Shown here: positions 24,106 to 33,284 of the stretch, piece by piece
Layout: the number at the start of each line of letters is the position of its first letter
Position numbering within the stretch: the stretch's first letter is position 1
DNA from: Prorocentrum cordatum
Lineage: Eukaryota > Sar > Dinophyceae > Prorocentrales > Prorocentraceae
Length of the DNA stretch: 64,000 nt
Assembly (NCBI GenBank): GCA_963575745.1
Contig: CAUYUJ010001359.1
Span: forward strand, 466,018 to 530,017
Direction of reading: 5' to 3'
The notes under the pieces: model-generated
The model's input: the letters and a program-made list of their open reading frames with translations, nothing else
Database searches by the model: none
What the model was told of the DNA's origin: nothing
Made by a program: the position numbers and the translations under genes

Positions 24106-24479
24106 GGCCGCTGACAGCGCCGACGCTGACGGCCTTTCTGTTTCCTTCTTCCTGGTGGTGGTGGTGGTTGAGGTGCCCGTTGCCGCCGAACGCGCGAGCT
24201 CTGGTCCGGTCCTGTGGCCCGACGGTCCTATTCAGACACTACGTCCGTCGCGCCTCGCGCCTGGGCCCCGCCGCCCCGGCGCGTTGACAAGGTTTTAACA
24301 GCTTTTCGCGCCGCTACCAGCAGCCAGGGCGAAGTCACCCCGCTGCGTTCACTTCATTGGAGGAGGAGGAGGAGGGAGGAGGAGGCGGTGGAGGGGGACG
24401 ACGACGACGACGACGACGGTTCGGAGGAGGATCAGGTATGGTGTGGTATGGGTTGGCTCTGAGGGCGATGTCAAGCCTG

Positions 24480-25330
24480 AGTCAAGACTCGAGCTCCGAC
24501 TCACGATCGGTCTCGTCGCAGTCGTCGCCCGCCGAACGCTCGAGGGCCAGGTGCCCGAGCTCGCGGACCGCGGTGAGGCCGCTCTCCCATAGCCCCAGCG
24601 CTCGCAGCAGCTCCGTTCGCCCTCCCAGGTCGGGAGCAACGCGTGGCCTCGCCACCGGAAGGATGCACGTGCAAAGTCCTCCCACCCCTCGCCCACCCCG
24701 TACCCGAGCTGGTGCGACGGACCTCGCTCGGTCCAATTAGCAGGCGGGCTCGGGCTCTGGTCGGGCTCCTGAGGCTCGGGGTCCACACATTCAGCCTCGG
24801 GGCCACGCGAACGCCAAGATGCCTCAATCGTCATCATTGCCGATTTCTTCAGCATCAATGTGGACAGTGGCAGCCCAGCGGGCCGCTTCGGCCGCCAGTT
24901 CCTCGGAACCGCGTCAGAGCTCGTATTGGTCACTGCCTACTCCGTGCAGGGCCGCTCCCTGCTTCGCCAGGCGGTCCGCGTGGGCGTTATCCTTGAGCTC
25001 CATGGGGGCAGTGCGCCTTCGTCTTAAACATCTGGAAGTCGTCTCTGGTGAGCGCTCCTCGGAAAGGACTCCACATATGGGCCTTCGCGCAATTGCTTGA
25101 GGTCCCCCCACCCGCCCCAAGGCGGTGCGACCCAACAGTGCCTGCACAGTCGACGAACACATTGCAGGAGGGTAAAGGCACAAACTTGCAGCATCGAGAT
25201 CGCATAGTCCTCTGCATCTCGCACTGTCTGCTTAGGGCAAACGCTGAGGGGCAGTGGCCTGCACGCAGCTGTAACTGTGTTCCCGAACTCATTGGTTCGA
25301 CCACCCATCTCGGGCTGCAAAGAGGGGCAT
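24480..25330 (-). pseudogene. Minus-strand LINE relic with RNase H region
   Basis: Read on the minus strand, one frame gives FVDCAGTV, then AHMWSPFRGALTRDDFQMFK, TKAH, and after a frame change LKDNAHADRLAKQGAALHG. This is the arrangement of an RNase H domain in dinoflagellate LINEs: the TDC-like segment, KxKAH, and the DxADxxAKQG end. Downstream on the same strand the frames continue with no clear stop-free unit. No RT motif was found on the other side; the relic is truncated by the GGA array at 25468-25514. It lies opposite in orientation to LINE-2, whose 5' end is about 400 bp away. Confidence 0.5.
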
Positions 25331-25467
25331 CCTCCTGCAAGGCCGAGCCATAAGTACAAAGAGTGCCATTCAGCGCGGGCCTGTTGTGTATGGGCTGCTC
25401 GGGCTCCCCTGGCACTGGGAAGACCCATTCCGGCGAAGGGAGCAGGCCTTGAGCGAACATCTCGCCC

Positions 25468-25711
25468 AGGAGGAGGAGGAGGAGGAGGAGGAGGAGGAGG
25501 AGGAGGAGGAGGAGGATGAGGGCAGCCGCCAGTTTCCCGGCCGGATGGGCGCCGCTCGAAGCTCCTTTTCGGGCTGAGTTTCTTTCTCTCCTCCCGTTCC
25601 TCATCCTCCTCCTCCTCATCTCATCCTCATCCTCTCCCTCCTCACCCTCCCCTCCTTCACCGCCTCCTCCCATCCTCCTCCTCCTCCTCCTCCTACTCCT
25701 CCTCCTCCTCC
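25468..25711. repeat. GGA tract followed by CTC tract
   Basis: GGA repeats (25468-25514) and, 60 bp on, CTC-rich DNA (25590-25711) that abuts the target-site duplication and spliced leader of LINE-2. The CTC part is pyrimidine-only over long runs. Confidence 0.85.
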
Positions 25712-25726
25712 TCCTCCTCGGCATGG
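25712..25726. repeat. Target-site duplication, left copy (LINE-2)
   Basis: TCCTCCTCGGCATGG here is repeated exactly at 31998-32012. One unmatched G (25727) separates it from the spliced leader. Seven of the 15 bases lie in the CTC microsatellite, so the informative part is shorter than for LINE-1. Confidence 0.7.
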
Positions 25727-25727
25727 G

Positions 25728-25749
25728 TCCGTAGCCATTTTGGCTCAAG
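25728..25749 (+). other. Relict dinoflagellate spliced leader at the 5' end of LINE-2
   Basis: Exact 22-nt match to the SL consensus with T in the variable first position, followed directly by ATGTTTGATG. No GT donor follows, so this is a retrotransposed SL, not an SL RNA gene. Confidence 0.95.
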
Positions 25750-25853
25750 ATGTTTGATGTGGAGGCTTTCAGCCTCCAGGCCTGCAGGGATTGCTCTACC
25801 GAGCACGCGCAAGACGTTTCAGTCTGGAGTCGGGCGGCGCGGCGCGGCGTGCC

Positions 25854-27060
25854 ATGGCTCCTGGCGGCAGCGGCGGCGGACAACCTGGTGGCCCAGCGGC
25901 TTCGAAGAACTGGAAGTGCACGTCGTGCGGCGACAAGAACTTGGGATGGCGTGCGCAGCGCAGGCAGTCTGATTGCTGCGCGTACCGTCCAACTCCTCAC
26001 CTTGTGCCTGGCCCTCCTGGCGGTGTGCAACCCCTGCAAGGCCGCTGGCAGAATGGGCCCCCTGTCGACTGGGCCTGGGCGGGGGCCTAAGCTTCAAGTC
26101 GATCGAGGCGCAGGTGACGGAGGCGGTGGCAAAAGCTACGGCAAGCGCGGATCTCCTGGAGGTGGAGGCGGTGGCAACGGCGGGGGCTCAGGGAAACCAG
26201 CTCAGCCGAAGTACGTCACGCCCACAGAGGAGGTGCGCAGCAAGTATCTGGAGCTCAGCGACGCAGACTTCGCAGTGTTCAGTTCCTTGTGCATCTCTCC
26301 TGCCGACCAGCACTCGCTACGGCAGGCCAGGCTTTGTTGCAGCAGCAGCTTGGGTGGCTCTTTCCCAACAAGGCCATCAAGAGCGCGCAAGTGCTGGCTG
26401 TCGAGGCGGGCAAGAAGCTCTCGAGGGCAAGGGAGGACGGCGAGCGCAAGGATCAAGTAGCAGCAGCAGATGCAGTCTGTGCCACGATCAAGCAGCAGAA
26501 GTACATCCAGGAATTGGAGGTCGAGGTCAAGCAGGCTGTCGCCAAAGCCAAGGAGGTCAAGGAACGCGAGGAGCTCGCCAACCAGCTGAAGGCCGACGAA
26601 CACGCTATGGAAGCCGAGCCCGAAGCCCAAGAAGACGCTGTTGCAGCAGCCTTGGCAATCAGGCACGGCTACTTGGCGCAGGTGGTGGTCGACCAGCTGG
26701 ACGGCGTCGATCTGGGGAAAGCAGCAGGGCCTCTCCAAGATCTTCTTCGGTCTCTGGCAGCGGACAACGCTACCCCGCCCGAGGCAGCCAAGCGCGCGGC
26801 CCAAGCCGCCCCATCTCCTGTGGCAGCAGGAGACAAAGGCGGCAAGGGCAGCGGCAAGGGCAAGGGCGGCATCGACTACGACCCCTACGCCGGCGTGGAG
26901 CTGGAAGACATCACGCAGTTCCAGTTCACCACGGACGCGTTGGAAGCTGCTCTGGCTGAGTTTAGCGACGGCGACGGCAAGAAGCGCGAGGTGCTCGAGC
27001 TTTTCGCCGCTACGCTGGGCAAGAAGGCAAGGTTGGGGCAATGGCAACGAGGGGGGGGGA
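25854..27060 (+). pseudogene. LINE-2 ORF1: zinc finger and coiled-coil protein, frameshifted
   Basis: The most likely start is ATG 25854 (APGGSGGGQPGG), followed by NWKCTSCGDKNLGWR with two Cys pairs characteristic of the small zinc finger of dinoflagellate LINE ORF1 proteins. After a shift the frame gives a Gly-rich linker (SYGKRGSPGGGGGG) and YVTPTEEVRSKYLELSDADF; a second shift leads to a long charged helix (VLAVEAGKKLSRAREDGERK and EVEVKQAVAKAKEVKEREEL), then a Gly/Lys-rich stretch (GDKGGKGSGKGKGG) and ITQFQFTTDALEAALAEF. At least two frameshifts are needed. Role by position: RNA-binding ORF1 protein. Confidence 0.6.
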
Positions 27061-27179
27061 TGTTCAGGGTGTGCACTGTCGACGTGAGTGCCTATGGGAA
27101 CCTGGGCAACTGCATGAGCGGGTCGGTGCCTGACAGTGACCCGGTCAGAATGCAAGAGACCCGGCTTTCGGCTGCACGC

Positions 27180-30100
27180 GCGACGGACGCTGAAGGGGGT
27201 CGTCGTCGTAGGGGATGGCGAGCAACAGGAGCAGCAGCGGTGCCTTCTGAAGCAGGTGGGCTTGCAACAGGAGGACTTCCGCGGACTTCCCACGTTATCC
27301 CGCATGTCTCATGGGTTGGCGCCTATGTTAGGCTCACCGCAACCTAGTTTTCGCGAAGGTCGAGCTTTTGCGCTTCATGTGGCAGGGCTTCTGCCTGGCT
27401 GCTGCCTGGAGGGGTAGTAGTGGTGGATGCGTGCCCGGAGAGCGGCGTTGGCGTCAAACCACACAACGACACGATACTCAAGGACGTGGCAAGAAGGCTA
27501 CGAGAATACGGCAGGCCACATGTGATTGGTGGTGATTTCAGTTGTGCGCGCGAGAAGCTGATGGCGAGTGGCGTTCTGCGCTTCTTTCGTGGCAAGATCG
27601 CGGGCGCGCTCGCTCCGACGTGCATTCAGTCGATGAGGGCGATTGGCTTTTTCATTGTCGCAGGGCCTAGAGGCGCGCAACATCGAGGTGTAGGAGGACT
27701 TGGCGGCGTGGCCACATCGGCCTGCGATGCTCTCGCTCAAGGCGGAGAAGAAGAGGAAGTACCTCAAGCTGGTCGTGTTCCCGAAGGCGTTCCCTCGGCA
27801 TCGACCGATCGGTTGCAGCAGCAAAGACCACGAGCCAGACTGGACCAAGGCAGCCGAGCGAGTTCATCAGACGGTGGCCCAGCCAGGACAGCTTTCAGGG
27901 GCGCGGCAGGCCTTCATGGAGCAAGCTGAGAATGAGTGGATTGACGTCCACCAGAGCAGCGAACATCAAGGTAAGCACCGAGGTCGAGGACACGAACCAC
28001 AAGTTCGACAGGTGCGAGACTTTCCAGTTCCAGGGTCTCGCTGGCCTCGTGTGTCTGCAGCGGCTACCTGGCTGCCTGGCTGTTCAGGGTGGCGAACGAA
28101 CTGCTGGCGACGCCCGTGCTGGAGCAGCTTTTCGCCCGTCGCCAGGCACTACGCGGTGTGCGCAGGCTGTTGCCCAAGGCGCCAAGTTCGTCCAGGGTAA
28201 GCCCCCCTGGCCGCGAGGCCCCGCCGTGCTCGCGCCCCGGGGCTTCTCCTGTGGCGAGCCCGTGGTGGCACCCGCTCAACAGCTTGCGCTCGTGCGCTGC
28301 GGACGTGGCTACGCTTGCAACTCTGGGATCTGGCGCCAAGCGGGCGGCCGCAGAGATCGCGGACTTCGACGCGGCCGGGCGTGGCAAGAAGTTCGAGGAC
28401 TGGGTCGAGAAGCAGTCGTTGGGTGGAGGTGGAGGCCTCCACGCTCTCACTGAAGTCCCCGCTGGCTTCGACCCCCGCCCTGCGGGGGCTGGCGCGGGCG
28501 ACCAGCCCCACGCGTCGACGGACCTGGCGGGCGAGGCCAGCGCGCTCGAGATGGAGTTGAGCCGTTGGCGGCGTTGCGGTTTGCTTCGGGAAAAGATCCG
28601 ATGGCCGAAAGATCTTGGTGAACGACCGCCGAAGCCCACCCTCGACGAGTTGAAGAGAGCGCTCGTGACCTTTCCTGTGCAGACGGGCACGTCCTTCGAC
28701 GCAATCAGCCCGAGGCGGCTCCTCGAGCTGAGCGACGCTGTTTTGGGTATACCGGCTGTCATCATTTCTGCGATTGAGCATGAAGCGGAATGGCCCGAGT
28801 GGGTGGTTTGATACCAGTCACCAGAGAAGTGGCAGGCGCAGTTTTTCGTTTGCAGACGTTTTTGGAAGCAGTGGATCTGAGGGTGGCAGCCTCCAAGTCC
28901 AGGGCCCTGGCCAACGTCCCAGAAGCCAGGCGCGCAGTCGAGAAGAAGCCCGGGGGTCCGATGGGCATGAAGTTGGTGGCCACGGATAGAAACCTCGGGG
29001 TAGACTTCGCGCGTGGACGTCGAGTGCCTCGAGCCGTTCGTTGTGTTAAACTGGCAGCAGCGGGGCTTCGGATACGGCGGGTTTTCTTGCTCGAAGGAGG
29101 TGCGGGCAGACGACGAGCAGTTCGCAAAGTTGCTCGCGTTGGCTTGGAGGCCTCGGTCAGCTATGGTTTCAACGTGACAGGCTGCGCTTCAGAGGAGCTG
29201 AACAAAGTCCGAAGCTAGGTTTTCGCCGCAGTGGCGCCGACGACTGCAGGGCGTTCTCGATCCTTGACTTCGATGCTGGCCACGGCCTCGGACCCGATGA
29301 TCAGAGCTACGGCGTGCCCAGTCCTGACTCTGCCAAGGGCGGTCTGGGAGCAGTGGATACCGCAGCACATCGCGGAGTACTGCCTGGGCAACTGCCAAGC
29401 GGAGTTTTGGAGCCAGGTCAAGGGCAGTTTGTCAGCAGTGCGCATGACGTTGGCGCGTGTCGGTTGGACCATCCTCAAGCCGAGTCTGTGGCAAACGCAT
29501 GAAGGAGTTCAGGTGCAGGTGTTTGAGGTTTCCCCTTGGGCCGTCAAGCGATTGCTTTGGAGAGCGATTGAAGCATGGCAATGGAACCAAGTAGGCAAGC
29601 AAGAGGGGTTACAACATCTCGCCGCTGGAGGTGTTCTCGAACCACTTGTGCGACTTACGCGCAGCGGCGCCGCCAAGTTGAATGGTTCTCTCGGCAAGCA
29701 AGGCGTGTCCACGGTGGATGTCAAGAAGGTCCAAGCGCCTGCTGTTTGCGCAGCTGCGGTGCCAGTTCTTACGCCGGCGGTGCCCCTTGCAGCTCGTCAG
29801 AAAGATGTTATGGCAGCAGTTCCTGTTCCCCGTGGCGGCCGCGTTCAGGATGAAGGCGTCGAGGCGTCATGAAGCCAGTGCAGGTGTCAGCTACCTCGTT
29901 GGGCGATCTTCGGCAAGCTGTAGGCGCACGTTGGTCAGGTTTGTTTCGCAATTTATCTGGGGACGTTTGCAGCTGCGCAGGGGAGGTGCAAGAAGGCTCC
30001 ACTCCAGATGACGGTGGTCCGAGTGGAGTTCCCGGTGCTCTGCAATTCGTTGGTCTAGCGTGTGTGGCAGAAGGTGGCGAGTTGCGTCGGGACGCTGCGT

Positions 30101-30580
30101 CGCCACGCACGGGCACAGGCCTGTCTGAGTTTTCCGTCGCGTGGATTGCTCGAGCAAGCCCCGTCCGATCACCGAATGCAGCTCGGAAATCGCAGCCTTG
30201 CTGAGACCAGCAAGGCCGTTCTGAAGGCGATCAGGCTGGCGGCGAAGGAAAGGGGCTACTTGGAATCTTTGGTGCAAGGAGGACAAAGGTCTCAAAGCCG
30301 TAAGTACGAATGTGGATATGCAGCAGATCCTCTGCGCCTCATGCGCGGCAAGTTGGGGGGCCCTGCTACGTCGGCATTGTGAATGTGAAGGATGGCCCCC
30401 CAGAGCTTCGTCTATCTGATCCAATAGCTAAGTTGGTTTCGCGAGCAGACGAGGCACCTGCGCGTTGTCTTCTTGAACGTGGGCTCTGGCCTATGCCACA
30501 GGGTATTGCACTGCCTCCAAAAGCTGATCATGTGTGTTGGCTTGGTCAAGGAGCTGCTGGTTGGTTGCCGTCAGGGGCGC
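27180..30580 (+). pseudogene. LINE-2 ORF2: endonuclease and reverse transcriptase remnant
   Basis: The endonuclease is recognised from VVDACPESG, ILKDVARRL, HVIGGDFSCAREKLMASGV and IGFFIVAGP (27420-27680), equal to the GDWN and final strands of the EEP fold. The RT N-terminal region appears at 28640-28800 (GTSFDAISPRRLLELSDAVL, EAEWPEWVV), and then the frame jumps near 28810-28840 directly into the post-catalytic part (DLRVAASKSRALAN, MKLVATDRNLGVDFARGRR). The palm with its Asp-Asp box, normally some 200 residues, is absent. Further frames (29231-29872) read through the thumb and connection region. Many shifts separate these pieces. Confidence 0.65.
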
Positions 30581-30584
30581 TGTA

Positions 30585-31050
30585 TCTGGGTGGCTCAGCG
30601 TACGAGGGGGAGCTTGAGAGGTACAGCGCAGTTGAATGGGCCGTAGTGGCATTGAAGACTACTTCAGATGAGCTCGACGTTGGGATCTCAGGCGTGCAGA
30701 ACGAATTTGTCGTGGACATGGAGGCGAGTTGGCCGCCTTGCTGCGCTTGCTCAAGTACGCGGCACCTCCAGTGACTGCCGTCACCGACAGCTCGTTCGTG
30801 ATCAAGGGGCTCGCGGAGCACGGGCCAGCCAGGACCGCCGCCGATGGGCATGCTTGGGCCGACTTGCGGAAGCAAGTTTGGTACCTGGTGGAGGAGTTTG
30901 GAGGTCTTGGCCCCGGCGGGCTCACGGTAGTCAAGATTGCGTCACACGTGCCCAAGGAGAACCTGCAGGAGTGCGACCTCAGCAACAGGGACTGGCCTGG
31001 CAACAAGTACGCGGACATAACAGCGAAGAGCGCAGCGGCCTCCTGCTGAA
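30585..31050 (+). pseudogene. LINE-2 RNase H domain remnant
   Basis: YLGGSAYEGELERYSAVEWA gives the first strand and helix, and after a frameshift near 30730-30750 comes AALLRLLKYAAPPVTAVTDS with SSFVIKGLAEHGPA (TDS aspartate), VKIASHVP (His region) and GNKYADITAKSA (last Asp). Spacing fits an RNase H type I domain. It is joined in order behind the RT remnant. A Cys motif (VACAACGAAASCKQ, GREC; about 31410-31485) follows, typical of the C-terminus of these LINE proteins. Confidence 0.6.
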
Positions 31051-31569
31051 TCCGTGGAGCTGACCGCAATCGCCCACGGGACGCTCATCAACTCGCCGAG
31101 GGTGTTGCGACGTGGGCCGCACCAGTTGGCGCCAGCACTGGCGGTGAGGACACGACGCATCGGAAGTCGAAGCCTAACAAGCCAGCGCCGAAGTCGGCAT
31201 ACAAAGCATTTTCAGAAGCTCTTCGGCGCGACCTGCGTGGAGAGCCAGGAGAACGCTGGCGCGCAAGATGCAGGTGGCCTGAGAGGAGCTCGGAGTGTTC
31301 TGGCGACATCGTGTCTGCAGCGTTGGCCCTCAACCTCAAGCTGCGCAAGCCGCGCATGCTGGTGAAGTTGACGCTTGTTCGAGACGCAGAGCTCACGAGG
31401 GACCTTCCGCTCGTGGCTTGTGCGGCCTGTGGGGCAGCTGCCTCCTGCAAGCAGTCAACCTTCGGTCGAGAATGTGGACGCCCCAGTGCCAAGGGGAAGC
31501 TAGCCGCGGCAAGGCTGGCCACAGGACTTGCGCCCACCGTTTCAGCGAGAGTCATGGTCGACTTGAAGA

Positions 31570-31850
31570 GGACTGGCGATGGAGACGGTCGTCCTGGCGC
31601 ACCTGCGGGAGTGCCAGGGGCTGTCGGTGAGGGGGGTGGTCGTCCTGGCGCGCCTAGGGGCATACCAGGGGCTGTCCATTCTGGTGTGCAGTGTATGTCG
31701 GGCGGAGAGCAATGTGGCTCTGCCGACCCGACGGGGGTGGGCCTGCGCCGCGACTCCGCTTGCCAGGACCAGAGTACGTCGGGCGGAGGGCGTTGGAGCT
31801 CTGCCGACTCGACGGGGATGGGCTTGCGCCGCGACCCCGAGCGGGGCCGC
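31570..31850 (+). repeat. Two short tandem repeats in the LINE-2 3' region
   Basis: GGTCGTCCTGGCGC and CCAGGGGCTGTC recur with a period of about 60 bp (31585-31680). Then a unit of about 88 bp with GTCGGGCGGAG, CTCTGCCGAC, CGACGGGG and TGGGC(C/T)TGCGCCGCGAC is duplicated (31696-31850). Confidence 0.75.
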
Positions 31851-31962
31851 TCACCGAGAAGGGCGACTTCGGGTTCGCGAAGCAGGACTTCATCACGGTC
31901 GGGGGGCCCCACCTCGCAAGGGGGGCCTCCCGCGGACGCGCCCGCGGCCGCGGGAGCGCGTC

Positions 31963-31984
31963 GGGCGGTCGGCACCGACCGCCC
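31963..31984. repeat. Perfect 10-bp hairpin near the LINE-2 3' end
   Basis: GGGCGGTCGG pairs exactly with CCGACCGCCC across a two-base CA gap. It lies 13 bp from the deduced 3' end of the element. Confidence 0.85.
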
Positions 31985-31997
31985 TAGGACACGCCGA

Positions 31998-32012
31998 TCC
32001 TCCTCGGCATGG
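31998..32012. repeat. Target-site duplication, right copy (LINE-2)
   Basis: Second exact copy of TCCTCCTCGGCATGG. To its right the frame leads into the endonuclease of LINE-3. Confidence 0.7.
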
Positions 32013-32254
32013 AAGAGAGGGGTCCTGGAGGCAGCGGCTCTCCTGGATGTGCCTTGTTCCGCTCCCTCGATGGCCCCAGGGGAGTCTCCCCCGACTGCCC
32101 CGGACTCTGCCAACAGGGGGCGATGCAGCTCTCCAAGACGCAGTTGGAGCCGCGTGTGCTTGCTCTCTTCCAGACGCCGACGGATGAGGGCGCGTGGTCT
32201 CTCTAACACGTTGTTGAGGCCCTGGTCGGCTCCCAGCTCCGCCAGCGTTGCGCT

Positions 32255-33110
32255 CAATTCCATTAGCTGGAATGCGAATGCTCTCTTCCATCACCACCCT
32301 CCTACAATATCTCAGAAGTTCAATTACCTCGCCTCCCTCATGTCTCCGACGAGTGTTGTGGCAATCCAAGAGACCCACGGCACAGAAGAATAAGCTCGTA
32401 ACTTGGTTCATTTTGTTCACAAGCCGCACGAGTGCCACACCTGCTTCAAGATGATCCCCGCCCCGTCATCTATAGAGGAGGACGTGGTCTGCATTCCTGA
32501 CCCGTGCGCTGCAGGTGCCATCACGCTGATCCCTCGTGCATCGAATCCAGAGGTTGTCTTGGAGACGTCTCCTGAGGTTCTGGTCCCCGGCCGTGCATTA
32601 TGGGCAATCATGGTTTTTGATGACGGAGACTCCTGGGCCGCCCATTACAATATTCACTATCTTGGGCTTGCCACAGAGCAAAAGAAACATATTACGAACC
32701 ACATCGAACATCATCGTGAGATGGCCGCCGAAGATCCCCAACATAAACTTGTCGTCGTCGTGGGCGGCTTCAACGTAGCTGCCGCCCCGCCGATCCCCGT
32801 CGACCCTGCCCAGTTCCAGGACCCTGGCATAGGTTGCCAGACGTGGCGAGGCACGCAGGACGCCGTGTGGCGCAAGTGCTTCTCTTCTTTGGTTGAGATC
32901 CAGCAGCAGGAACCGACTCGCATCTACGCCCCAAATGCCACGATGAGCACCATAGATAGGGCGTTCACTTCGCTTCCTGCTCGGGTGGCCTTACAGCTGA
33001 ATATTTGTGGCCATGCCTGCGGCCTGGCGGAGGTGGTCTACTCTAAGAAGCTTCCAGACCACGCTGCTATCATAATGGACTTCAGAGTTGCCTCAAAAAA
33101 AGGCCCCGAC
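32255..33110 (+). pseudogene. LINE-3 endonuclease domain, in-frame stop
   Basis: SISWNANALFHHHPPT and VVAIQETHGTEE are the first catalytic elements of an EEP endonuclease. A TAA at 32391-32393 interrupts the frame, which then continues in phase (LVHFVHKPHECHTCF, ITLIPRAS, HKLVVVVGGFNVAA in place of GDWN, MSTIDRAFTSLPARV, LPDHAAIIMDF in place of SDH). The GGFN and LPDH variants show loss of active-site residues relative to LINE-1. Confidence 0.7.
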
Positions 33111-33284
33111 TCCAGAGGCATCCAGAAGGATGTATTTGAAACCGACACGTACCATATATTCATGAAGGCCCACCTGGAAGCCAGCAACATCGAGAACCTG
33201 CCCCCCCCCCCCATCAGGCTGCTGCATTTTAAGTCGCTCTTGAAGGAAGCGGCCAGGTTTGCTCGCAATAGTCTGCTGCATGGT

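Larger units (their letters stand above)
25727..31997 (+). mobile_element. LINE-2: SL-headed non-LTR retrotransposon with RNase H
   Basis: About 6.27 kb from the spliced leader to the right-hand 15-bp repeat. Order: SL, ORF1 with a zinc finger and a charged helix, endonuclease remnant, reverse transcriptase remnant, RNase H, C-terminal Cys motif, then a 3' region with internal tandem repeats and a perfect hairpin (31963-31984). The ORFs carry many frameshifts and stops, and the RT palm is missing, so this copy is old and dead. It belongs to a different LINE family from LINE-1 because of its RNase H. It is inserted directly against LINE-3, possibly within that element's 5' part. Confidence 0.8.

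Noticed and set aside
11245-25749. SL RNA genes at the two perfect spliced-leader matches.
   Set aside because: A functional SL RNA gene needs a GT donor right after the AAG and an Sm-type site; here TGG and ATG follow, and LINE ORFs are downstream.
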